Positions 1 to 12,700 of a stretch of 60,000 bases of DNA are shown here, piece by piece. The stretch lies in assembly GCA_009746045.1 (NCBI GenBank), contig RPFO01000817.1, positions 1 to 60,000 of the forward strand, given 5' to 3'. Made by a program: the position numbers and the translations under genes. The first letter of the stretch is position 1, and each line of letters starts with the position of its first letter. This DNA comes from Mesostigma viride. Lineage: Eukaryota > Streptophyta > Mesostigmatophyceae > Mesostigmatales > Mesostigmataceae. The notes beneath the pieces were generated by a model. It was not told the DNA's origin. It saw nothing but the letters and a program-made list of their open reading frames with translations, and searched no databases.

Positions 1-997
1 TCCTTCGCCCAGCGGCGCAAGAAAGAACAACCTTCCATGGAATAATAAGACGTGCATCCCGCGAGCCTGCTGGGAGAGTGTCTTACCGATCATGACGGAA
101 ATCTTGCCGAAACCCAGCAAATTTTTTTAAAGCTTTACCAATAACAATTTAACGCATCCTTGATGTTAGGGATATTATATCCACCTGCCACAATGTATCC
201 CAGCCTGATTTATTTCTTGTTGGATTATTCCATATGGACTGGGAATTCGATAGCGTTGATAAGCTAGATGGATTGGGCTCAATGAGCTGATCAATATTCA
301 TGTGCCATAGTCCTATACTTGGACATGGATGACTTGTAACCTGAGTCAGCCTAGTAGCATCACGTATTTGATTGACAAGTGGTGCTATGGCCTATTGGAC
401 AAGTGTTTGGTCCATGAGCTGACAAATGTTGGAAGCTCATGATGACACATGTTATGACTTACATTCTGACTTACATGATGACAAGTGTGGTAGACTCATT
501 GCATGACACTTGTCACTCCAAGGAGAAGAGGGGAAGGCCCACACTAAATCACTAATCGAAAATTACTTGGGAAATGTTGTCTCGGGCTGATGGACATGTG
601 TGCCCCTCAATTGCGGAGTTAAATTGGATGTATAATTGAATGAAATACATTATTACATTCCATGCATCGATGCTCGAGTCATCGCGATATCTGAATATCT
701 TACATAATTACAGACCCATCAATTGGAAGATCAGAAAGCTCCAGTGCATCTGCTCTACGACCGGACGTCTCAATCGTACGTAGTGCTTTCGAGTTATAAT
801 TACCCTCAATGTATGTCTGGAAAATCCACGTGCAGGCAGTGTCAAATGCATGGTATATGAACTAGTTATGTACATGTCAAGATGATGACAGTCAAGCGAG
901 GCCATACATGTTGACGGACAAGTGAGCCTGTAGACCTACGTCGATCCCCAGTTCCTCGATGTCGTGCGCAGCCCCGATATCATCAGATTTCCAATCC
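1..997. other. non-coding left flank
   Basis: No convincing gene is visible; open frames are short and show no family motif. The only structure I see is a set of TGACAAGTG-like words around 375-515, including a 9-bp inverted pair (479-487 and 507-515, 19-nt loop). Confidence 0.5.
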
Positions 998-1011
998 CCA
1001 ACGGCCGTCGG
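998..1011. repeat. variant copy of the CCAACGGCCGTTGG palindrome
   Basis: Reads CCAACGGCCGTCGG, one mismatch from the 14-bp palindrome that recurs at 2-2.8 kb and 48-52 kb. It is followed by GCTCCG, as are several exact copies. Confidence 0.6.
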
Positions 1012-2047
1012 CTCCGCAAAATCCACGTTCGCGATTAAACAGTGCAACCGCGAGGGCCGTTCTAACTTGTAATCCACCTATATAATGGGCTCCGTCTCGT
1101 CACCGTGCGTTCGCATCAACAGGACAGCCACGGGTGTCGCGACGTCTCGGACGCTGTGCACTACACGCATCATCTCGGTCATCGCAGCCGTCGAGCACGT
1201 CACAAGCATCAATTATTCTCTGGACGAATTCTCGTGACCGTGTTGATATTAATGTCTGCCAACTTCACGACTGTGAACAGCAGCCTCACGCACGTCCGGT
1301 CCATCCGACTCCGTCAGGCGGTGTTGCGAATGGCGTCCTGCGTGCAAAAACCAGTACATGAAGGACAATAATGTTAGCCCGTTAGACAGATTTGTCTGTG
1401 GTTCCGCTTACAGCAGTACTAATCACCCGTTACGCGGATTTCGGGCAAGTGGGTATCCTCCTACATTACATGTATCCAATTATGGACGGGAGATTTAAAA
1501 TGGGAAACAAGTATCAGCGAACCCAGAATCAAGGTATCCACGCAACGGTTTTGAAGAAACGGCTATGTACATATAGACACAATGAACTGAACAAAACTTT
1601 AGTAGCTCACTCGTCGTTCACTTGTTAGTCGTAACGGAGGCAGTCATTCAGTCAGTTTGCAAGTTCAGTTGGCAAGTACGGAAACACACGCAAGTGCGTA
1701 ACGGAGGCAGTCAGTCAGTCAGTTTGCAAGTGCAGTTGGCAAGTACGGACCACCAACCGCGTGTGTACGTCCATGATATCGCAATAATATAATCAAGAAT
1801 AACAGGGAACGGTTAATGTATCCTTTACGCAGCTTTTTCGTTCAGGGCATGTTGAAATAACGAAAGTGGGGTCAGGTGTTCGAACCTTCCAAGTGCCGAA
1901 TTTTTTACGAACCAGCGCATTCACGAACCTTGCACTGGGGACGCGGTGGACCATTACCCCGGCCTAATTCTAGCATTGTACACAAGGGGCGGTGGCTAGC
2001 AGTAAAGAAGGGCATCCTAGTCATAACGCTGGGCAAGTTTGAAAGCA
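1012..2047. other. non-coding stretch
   Basis: No gene supported. Short open frames of 60-90 codons occur on both strands without recognisable motifs. A minus-strand frame across about 1090-1210 looks faintly protein-like but is bounded by stops within about 40 codons. Confidence 0.4.
1630..1749 (+). repeat. 67-bp tandem direct repeat, two copies
   Basis: The block starting CGTAACGGAGGCAGTCA begins at 1630 and again at 1697. The second copy matches for about 53 bp with a few substitutions before diverging. Confidence 0.8.
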
Positions 2048-2061
2048 CCAACGGCCGTTGA
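2048..2061. repeat. palindrome copy (13 of 14 bases)
   Basis: Reads CCAACGGCCGTTGA, one base off the perfect palindrome. It lies in unique-looking non-coding sequence. Confidence 0.65.
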
Positions 2062-2150
2062 GTAGGAAAAAAAAAGAGCAGGAGAAGAGCACGTCGACGT
2101 TTCAACAGCAAGACAAAAATATTGAACCCCGAGTACCAATGAAAATGCTT

Positions 2151-2212
2151 TCATGCATGTCCACCCCGACGAGGCACAAATTCATGCATGCCCACCCCGA
2201 CGAGGCACAAAT
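2151..2212 (+). repeat. 31-bp tandem repeat, two copies
   Basis: Two adjacent copies (2151-2181, 2182-2212) of a unit containing CCACCCCGACGAGGCACAAA differ by one base. Confidence 0.85.
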
Positions 2213-2308
2213 TAATGAACGACAGATTTCTCACCCCCCCCCGGCACATGGCACAAGTGCCATCGCACGCACACACATTGTAGACAGGGTTATGAGAGTT
2301 TCGAGAGT

Positions 2309-2322
2309 CCAACGGCCGTTGG
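2309..2322. repeat. CCAACGGCCGTTGG palindrome
   Basis: Exact 14-bp palindrome in the context GAGAGT-palindrome-CTCGGAGAAAT. The flanks resemble those of the 2568 and 2721 copies, and more weakly the 48260 copy, so a repeat longer than the palindrome is dispersed. Confidence 0.85.
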
Positions 2323-2567
2323 CTCGGAGAAATTGACAGTACACCCGTAAAGACATTAAAATTATCACTTTGTTGTCTTATGTGTGCCTTGTCATTTCCC
2401 AAGGTCAAAAGCCGTCAACTTCTGCACCTCTTGTCCCTCCCACCCGTACGCACTAAGCATGCCCACCTTACACTACCACATGTGGCTCTTGAGAAAACTC
2501 CCCCCGACGATGCACATGTGCCATCTCACGCACACACCTTCAGACAAGGCTATCAGTTTTTCGGAGT

Positions 2568-2873
2568 CCAACGGCCGTTGGCTCCGAGAAATGCTGTTAC
2601 AACTCAAAATTACAATGGTGACATCCACGAGCTAGTGGTACGCCGAACAAGTGCTTGTATGACATATGGCGACTGCCCGTGAGGAAAAGTCCACCACCAC
2701 ACACGGTCAGTTTTTTGAGTCCAACGGCCGTTGGCTCCGAGAAATGCTGTTACAACGCAAAATTACAATGGTGACATACATGAGCTAGTGGTACGCCGAA
2801 CAAGTGCTTGTATGACATATGGCGACTGCCCGTGAGGAAAAGTCCACCACCACACACGGACAGTTTTTTGACT
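2568..2873 (+). repeat. 153-bp tandem duplication starting with the palindrome
   Basis: Copy 1 is 2568-2720 and copy 2 is 2721-2873. Each begins with CCAACGGCCGTTGG followed by CTCCGAGAAATGCTG and ends just before another CCAACG. A few substitutions separate the copies. Upstream, 2250-2330 is a more diverged relative of the same flank. Confidence 0.9.
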
Positions 2874-3298
2874 CCAACGCAAGAACAGACGTAATGCACA
2901 CCAAGTGACCAAGTGGCAAGATAAAAACACCCTTGCCAATCTCTACCCACAAAAACTTAGCCCCGAAATCCGTAGCCCCGAAATCCGTAATTGATTTGTA
3001 CATTGTAGATGACAATGCAGCGATCACATGTATTCTGAAACCAACACGTTTTTACCTAGTTATCATGGTAACCAATTTATGGTTACCTAGTTATCCATGG
3101 CTAGAAAGTTGTTGTAAATACACGATGTGGCCACACACGCCATAGATGAAAATCATAACCAGCTCACGCACATGATCATGGAAGGGGACTCCATTGATCT
3201 CAAAAAAGAAAGCTCAAGACACCCTACACCCTACACCATACATCCTACAACCTACACCCTTAACTCTCCACCCTTAAAGCTTACGTGACCTTTTTTTC
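2874..3298. other. AT-rich non-coding stretch
   Basis: No gene seen. 3218-3285 holds degenerate repeats of ACACCCTAC, and 2957-2987 a short duplicated CCCCGAAATCCGTA. Confidence 0.5.
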
Positions 3299-3367
3299 GG
3301 AGAAATGTCCGAGTGGAATGCTATGTATGGGGTAACTTTCCCAAGGGTTCGAATCCCTCTTTCTCCA
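3299..3367 (+). pseudogene. tRNA-Ser pseudogene, plastid trnS-like, anticodon arm partly deleted
   Basis: The ends pair as a perfect 7-bp acceptor stem (GGAGAAA with TTTCTCC, followed by A). The 5' part reads TGTCCGAGTGG, a tRNA-Ser-type D-arm region. The 3' part has AGGG-TTCGAAT-CCCT, a T-arm, preceded by GGGG...TCCC, a plausible long variable arm. Only about 69 nt are present, against about 87 for a class II tRNA. From memory, plastid trnS(GGA) runs GAGTGG, then an 18-nt stretch, then AACTGCTATGTA; here GAGTGG joins directly to AATGCTATGTA. The 5' half of the anticodon arm and the anticodon itself are missing, as if deleted between short TGG repeats. It is probably a nuclear insert of plastid DNA. 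A bacterial or mitochondrial tRNA-Ser origin is the alternative. Confidence 0.65.
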
Positions 3368-3474
3368 TTAGAGTTTTGTTTAGCTTCTATTCTCGTCTAC
3401 ACATAATTCACACGAAGTACGCTTGCAAATACTTTATTACTATTTTGTTTGATATACTACACTAATATTATAAT

Positions 3475-3639
3475 TGTTGTGTGTGTGTGTTGTTCACGTG
3501 TGCGTGTGTGTGTTGTGTGTGTTGTGTGTGTTGTGCGTGTGCGTGTGCGTGTGCGTGTGCGTGTGCGTGTGCGTGTGCGTGTGCGTGTGCGTGTGTGTGT
3601 GTATATAATTTTTTGTTGTGTGTGTGTGTTGTGTGTTGT
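3475..3639 (+). repeat. GT-rich microsatellite with GTGTGC hexamers
   Basis: Nearly pure G/T with an uninterrupted alternating purine-pyrimidine GTGTGC run at about 3535-3594. It leads straight into the 40-bp minisatellite, whose unit itself contains GTGTGTGTGC, so the satellite may have grown out of this microsatellite. Confidence 0.9.
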
Positions 3640-5103
3640 ACGTGCAAGGTGTATGTACATGTGTGTGCAGCCGGCCCTTGCGTGCGCGGTGTGTGTACGT
3701 TTCTGTGCAGCCGCCCCTTGCGTGCGCGGTGTATGTACGTGTGTGTGCAGCCGCCCCTTGCGTGCGCGGTGTATGTACGTGTGAGTGCCGTCGCCCCAAG
3801 CGTGCATGGTGTGTGTACGTGTGTGTGCAGTTGCCCCTTGCGTGCGCGGTGTATGTACGTGTGTGTGCAGCCGCCCCTTGCGTCCGCGGTGGATGTACGT
3901 GTGTGCAGCCGCCCCTTGCGTGCATGGTGTATGTACGTGTGTGTGCAGCCGCCCCTTGCGTGCGCGGTGTATGTACATGTGTGTGCATCCTTGTCCTTGC
4001 GTGCATGGTGTATGTACATGTGAGTGCCGTCGCCCCAACCGTGCATTGTGTATGTACGTGTGTGTGCAGCCGCCCCTTGCGTGCATGGTGTATGTACATG
4101 TGTGTGCAGTCGCCCCGTGCGTGCGCAGTGTATGTACGTGTGTGTGCATGCCGGCCCTTGCGTGCATGGTGTGTGTACGTGTGTGTGCAGGCGCCCCTTG
4201 CATGCGCAGTGTATGTACGTGTGTGCGCACTCGCCCCTTGCGTGCGCGGTGTATGTACGTGTGTGTGCAGCCGCCCCTTGCGTGCGCGGTGTATGTACAT
4301 GTGTGTGCATCCTTGTCCTTGCGTGCATGGTGTATGTACATGTGAGTGCCGTCGCCCCAACCGTGCATTGTGTATGTACGTGTGTGTGCAGCCGCCCCTT
4401 GCGTGCATGGTGTGTGTACATGTGTGTGCATCCTTGTCCTTCCGTGCATGGTGTATGTACATGTGTGTGCAGCCGCCCCTTGCGTGCGCGGTGTATGTAC
4501 GTGTGTGTGCAGCCGCCCCTTGCGTGCATGGTGTGTGTACATGTGTGTGCATCCTTGTCCTTGCGTGCATGGTGTGTGTACATGTGTGTGCAGCCGCCCC
4601 TTGCGTGCGCGGTGGATGTACATGTGCAGGCAGTTGCCCCTTGCGTGCGCGGTGTATGTACATGTGTTTGCACTCGCCCCTTGCGTGCGCGGTGTATGTA
4701 CATGTGTGTGCAGCCGCCCCTTGCGTGCATGGTGTATGTACATGTGTGTGCAGTCGCCCCGTGCGTGCGCAGTGTATGTACGTGTGTGTGCATGCCGGCC
4801 CTTGCGTGCATGGTGTGTGTACGTGTGTGTGCAGGCGCCCCTTGCATGCGCAGTGTATGTACGTGTGAGTGCAGCCGGCCCTTCCGTGCGCGGTGGATGT
4901 ACATGTGTGGGCAGTCGCCCCGTGCGTGCGCAGTGTATGTACGTGTGTGTGCATGCCGGCCCTTGCGTGCATGGTGTGTGTACGTGTGTGTGCAGGCGCC
5001 CCTTGCATGCGCAGTGTATGTACGTGTGAGTGCAGCCGGCCCTTCCGTGCGCGGTGGATGTACATGTGTGGGCAGTTGCCCCTTGTGTGCGCGGTGTATG
5101 TAC
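3640..5103 (+). repeat. 40-bp minisatellite, block 1
   Basis: About 36 units of a 40-bp motif. One half is CCGCCCCTTGCGTGCGCGG-like and the other is TGTATGTACGTGTGTGTGCA-like. Variants (CCGGCCCTTGCGTGCATGG, TCCTTGTCCTTGCG, CGCCCCAAGCG and others) recur in ordered strings. Open frames exist on both strands because the unit has few stop triplets and 40 is not divisible by 3, so each frame cycles through all three phases. No start context, intron signal or protein motif supports coding. Confidence 0.95.
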
Positions 5104-5133
5104 AGAGTGGTTTTACCGGATTAGGATACATTT
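5104..5133 (+). repeat. left terminal inverted repeat
   Basis: Starts AGAGTGGTTTTACCGG and runs to CATTT. The inner 27 bp match the right end perfectly; the outermost 3 bases differ slightly. A second GGATACATTT word follows at 5143-5152. Confidence 0.9.
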
Positions 5134-5494
5134 TTTTGTTTAGGATACATTTGATGCACTGTGCAGTTTTCAGATGTGTTTGAGGGGGTTGATTGCGCCT
5201 AACATGCATTTTATTGAAGCAATGAGTTTCCCAAGATATACATGATATAAACTAAGACAATTGACCCATTAAGGCAATGAGACAACATCAATAAGACAAC
5301 TTATGCCAATTGAATAAGACAACTCAACCTTACAGGACGTTGGGCCATCATACGTCCGGAATAATTGTCTCACTTATTACATAACCAAACTTTTTGAGGG
5401 ATCGCCATGGTTGCATGGTTTCAACACATGCGCCCTGCACTCATGTGCATCAAAGGTGTTGCGTCTAGTGCCAACTCAGTGTCAAAGAACTGAT
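5134..5494. other. subterminal non-coding region of the transposon
   Basis: AT-rich, with a repeated terminal word (TTAGGATACATTTGATGCAC at 5140-5159) and a cluster of AAGACAA/TGAGACAA words at 5250-5330. It lies downstream of the minus-strand gene that ends at 5495. I see no further gene. Confidence 0.5.
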
Positions 5495-8230
<2,736 letters not shown>

Positions 8231-8384
8231 AGTTCCCGTGGCTAGTGCCCATCACCTTCCACCTTGAGCGGGGCGAAGTCACGAATTCAAGCGCGAAGTG
8301 CATTTGAATCCAGCGGGAACTGGGTGACACTGCTTGAAGACGTGCAGCTCCAAGGCATGCAAATGATGCAATGTATCAAAGATA

Positions 8385-9260
8385 CGATACGCAAAGTTCA
8401 GGTGTTCAGGTGAAGCCGTGAAGACGTGAAGCCGTGAAGCCGTGAAGACGTGGTGAAGACAGGTGAAGACGCGGTGAAGACGTGAAGACGTGAAGACGTG
8501 AAGACGTGAAGACGTGAAGACACGATACGGCAAGTTCAGGTGATGTTCAGGTGTTCAGGTGAAGCCGTGAAGACGTGAAGCCGTGAAGCCGTGAAGACGT
8601 GGTGAAGACAGGTGAAGACGCGGTGAAGACGTGAAGACGTGAAGACGTGAAGACGTGAAGACGTGAAGACACGATACGGCAAGTTCAGGTGATGTTCAGG
8701 TGTTCAGGTGAAGCCGTGAAGACGTGAAGCCGTGAAGCCGTGAAGACGTGGTGAAGACAGGTGAAGACGCGGTGAAGACGTGAAGACGTGAAGACGTGAA
8801 GACGTGAAGACGTGAAGACACGATACGGCAAGTTCAGGTGAAGTTCAGGTGTTCAGGTGAAGCCGTGAAGACGTGAAGCCGTGAAGCCGTGAAGACGTGG
8901 TGAAGACAGGTGAAGACGCGGTGAAGACGTGAAGACGTGAAGACGTGAAGACGTTCAGACACGATACGGCAAGTTCAGGTGAAGTTCAGGTGTTCAGGTG
9001 AAGCCGTGAAGACGTGAAGCCGTGAAGCCGTGAAGACGTGGTGAAGACAGGTGAAGACGCGGTGAAGACGTGAAGACGTGAAGACGTGAAGACGTGAAGA
9101 CGTGAAGACGTGAAGACGTTCAGACACGATACGGCAAGTTCAGGTGAAGTTCAGGTGTTCAGGTGAAGTCGTGAAGACGTGAAGACGTGGTGAAGACAGG
9201 TGAAGACGCGGTGAAGACGTGAAGACGGGAAGACGTGAAGACGTGAAGACAAGTTCAATG
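8385..9260 (+). repeat. minisatellite of GTGAAGACG words with a ~149-bp higher-order period
   Basis: The word CGATACGGCAAGTTCAGGTG (or a close variant) starts at 8385, 8523, 8672, 8821, 8962 and 9127, a period of 138-165 bp. The space between is filled with 9-bp GTGAAGACG/GTGAAGCCG units. Confidence 0.95.
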
Positions 9261-9328
9261 CAGCACTCAGCCGCAGCAGTCGCACGCAGGTAGAAACGAG
9301 TATTGCTGCTTGAATCTTATAATTCCTA

Positions 9329-9767
9329 TCGAATGTAAAACAGGTTTTTCGTAAAGAAATCCGATGTGTGGGCGGGCTTTACATAGTTGCGATTTCTGGC
9401 CTGCGATTTCTGGCCTGCGCTGGTTGTCTCTTTGATAGTGCTTCTGCCCAAGCACTACCGGCTGTAAAACAGTATACTTCTTGAAGAAATCAGTTGGGGC
9501 TTTGTTGGGCGTCACATTTGACCGGTGGGCGGAGTTTCCTGCTTCTGTGAAGGCGCCATCGAATGTAGATCAGTAGATTTTCTAAAGAAATCTGAGGTGT
9601 GGGCAGGGCCTTTATTGCTTGTGTCCATCCACCACCGGATGTAGAACAGTAGACTTATTGAAGAAATCAGTTTAGGGTTTTGTTGGGCGCCACATTTGAG
9701 CGGTGGGCGGGGTTTCTTGCTTCTGTCCAAGCACCACCGGGTGTAATACAGTAGATTTCCTATTAAC
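9329..9767 (+). repeat. degenerate ~100-bp repeats upstream of the transposase-like gene
   Basis: Five related starts (near 9329, 9460, 9559, 9636, 9739) share TGTAAAACAG-type and GAAGAAATC/AAAGAAATC words, with GGTGGGCGG boxes between. The last copy ends about 20 bases before the ATG at 9768. Such iterated upstream blocks could be promoter elements or transposase-binding sites. Confidence 0.7.
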
Positions 9768-12700
9768 ATGGATGAAGAATGGGATGTGCCAGACCTGGTG
9801 GATTCGGATGCGAGTTCTGAAGCTAGTTGGGGCGGGGATTCTGACGGCTCTGACGACGACCTGCTTCACACGGAAATGGGGCCCGGCACGTCTTCCTCTC
9901 GAGCGAAGCGCAGTGGGAAGAAAGATGGCGCCCGGCTTCTCGCCTCCAAATTGAAGTCCGTTGACAAGGACATCGCCAAGGCCAGGAAGTGCGGTCCGAC
10001 TTGTGGGGAGCATTGCCTCGAGAAGGTGGGCACCTTACTTACCGATACCAGGTCGTGGACTGCCTTTCGAGAGTACCTGTACAACCAAACGGACCAGCAG
10101 CGCATGGCCTCCCTTTGCGACGTGATCCGGTCGGCCGGCGTGGGCAACATCGAGGTAGAATCCCCTGCCGACGGTGGCCGTTACAAGAAGTACATCATTA
10201 CCGGCCCTTTACACGTGGACGTGGTGATTGCGGGGTGCATGTACACCGTCACCGGTTGTGCATCTGCCATCCGGAAGATGGCCGGCGTTACCCGGGCGAC
10301 TTGGAACAATCTGGTGGCGTCGGTCGTGTCGGCGAAAGAGTATTTCCTGACTGTGCATCCCAACGACCTAGCGACTTTCGGTGTTGGTCTGGAGCACGCA
10401 CCACCTGAGCGTGATGCTCGGGGGCGTTCGGAGGTTGGCGAACACGCAGCAATGTGGATGCACGAGTTGGTGCAGCAGATCGCAGACCATGACCCGACTC
10501 ATGCTGGCGTTGTCTTCATGGACGTCATGTCCATCAAGGAGATGCACGCCATGTACGTTGAAGACGTGGTGGCAGAAGCGGGGGAAGGGGCCAAGGTGCT
10601 AGGCTACAACGCATTCTACCGCATCTGGCGCACCTACTGCAAAGGCGACTACTTCCCAGGGCAGAGGAGCCCGAAGGTGGTGGTATGCCCGCACAACAAG
10701 AGCACCGGTCACTGCGCGGACTGCGTGGAACTGCGCATGCGGCGCCGCGGTGCTTCAACTGAGGCACAACGGCAGTACGTCGACAACCAAATCAAGCAGC
10801 ATGTCGCTCTGGCCTGGTTTACCCGCCAGAACTATTGGTTGAGGCGCGAGCTTGCCTGCGCGATGGTGGCCGCTATGTTGACGGCCATTTTGTCGATCAA
10901 CCTCGACAAGCTGGATCACGCCAAGACATACTGGCCGAAGCTGGTGGGGGGCCCGACTCATGGGGCAGCTATGCAGGTGGCATGATGCCGTTCTCGCTCT
11001 TCTGTGCGGCCGTCCATGGGTACAAGGCGATGTGGTTCATCGTTCTCGCATGGGTCCTCATGACCGACAACCTCTCCGGCAGTGTCACCGTCACGATGCT
11101 GATGCACATCCTGGCGCAGTTGATGAGGGACCAGCCATGGAGGAGGGCGGGGCTGCCGCACATGCCCAGGTGTTTGTGCCTGCAACTGGACGGTGGGAGT
11201 GAAAACCGGAATCACACCGTCTTACTGTTTGCATGGTGGCTCGTACACGTTGGCTTCTTCGACGTCGTCGAAATGCACCGCATGCTCGTGGGCCACACGC
11301 ACGCCGACCCAGATCAGAAATTCGGCGTGCTTGTGGCCTACATGAGACACGCTGTGGCGGGGGGGCCTAGCTTCGTGCACAAGTACCCAACTTTGGAGAG
11401 CTGGGTGGCGGCCATAGAAGAGGCATTCCGTCAGCCTAGTGGTGCAGCTGCGAACTGCAACTCGACCGTCCCCGCTGGCACGGAGGTCAAGGTATTGGGG
11501 TGCGCTTACGATGTCAGGAACTTTCTCACTCCGTTGCAGCGCGAGTCGTTTGCCGGTTGGTGCAGCACGGTAGATTGGATGACCGGTAGGGAGGATCAGG
11601 TTATCAAGGTCACCAGGGTGCGTGGTGATGTCGTGCAGCCTGCGTGCAGCGAGGCGCAGCCGGCGCACGGAGGGGCGGCGCCATCGGTGCGCGGCGGGGC
11701 GGCAGCGGCGGCGCAGCCGGCACGCGGCGGGGCGGGGCAGTCAGCGGGCAGCGGGGCAGCGCTGCCGGTGCGCGGCGGGGCGGGGCAGTCGACGGGCGGC
11801 GGGGCAGGGCCGTCGACGGGCGGCGGGCCAGCGGTGCTGCCGGCGCGCGCGGGCGGCGGGGCGGGGCTGTCGACGGGCGGCGGGGCGGGGCAGTCGACGG
11901 GCGGCGGGGCAGGGCCGTCGGCGTGCGGGGGGCCAGCGGTGCTGCCGGCGCGCGTGGGCAGCGGGGCGGGGCAGTCGACGGGCGGCGGGGCGGGGCAGTC
12001 GGCGCGCGGGGGCCAGCGGCGCTGCCGGCGCGCGCGGGCGGCGGGGCGGGGCTGTCGACGGGCGGCGGGGCGGGGCAGTCGACGGGCGGCGGGGCAGGGC
12101 GGTCGGCGTGCGGGGGGCCAGCGGTGCTGCCGGCGCGCGTGGGCGGCGGGGCGGGGCAGTCGACGGGCGGCGGGGCGGGGCAGTCGGCGCGCGGGGGGCC
12201 AGCGGTGCTGCCGGCGCGCGTGGGCGGCGGGGCGGGGCAGTCGACGGGCGGCGGGGCGGGGCAGTCGACGGGCGGCGGGGCAGGGCCGTCGGCGTGCGGG
12301 GGGCCAGCGGCGCTGCCGGCGCGCGTGGGCGGCGGGCCGGCGCAGCTGGCATGCGGCGGGGCGGGGCTGTCGACGGGCGGCGGGGCGGGGCAGTCGACGG
12401 GCGGCGGGGCAGGGCGGTCGGCGTGCGGGGGCCAGCGGCGCTGCCGGCGCGCGTGGGCGGCGGGCCGGCGCAGCTGGCATGCGGCGGGGCGGGGCTGTCG
12501 ACGGGCGGCGGGGCGGGGCAGTCGACGGGCGGCGGGGCAGGGCGGTCGGCGTGCGGGGGGCCAGCGGCGCTGCCGGCGCGCGTGGGCGGCGTGGCGGGGC
12601 TGTCGACGGGCGGCGGGGCGGGGCAGTCGGCGCGCGGGGGCCAGCGGCGCTGCCGGCGCGCGTGGGCGGCGGGGCGGGGCAGTCGACGGGCGGCGGGGCG

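Larger units (their letters stand above)
8231..9767. promoter_or_regulatory. divergent intergenic region between the two transposon genes
   Basis: The two genes start at 8230 (minus) and 9768 (plus), so this 1.5 kb must hold both promoters. It is made almost entirely of two repeat families, described separately. I see no reliable TATA box. Confidence 0.5.

Noticed and set aside
1090-1370. Minus-strand exon candidate
   Set aside because: Short protein-like frames are present but stops interrupt all of them, no splice pair is convincing, and I recognise no family.
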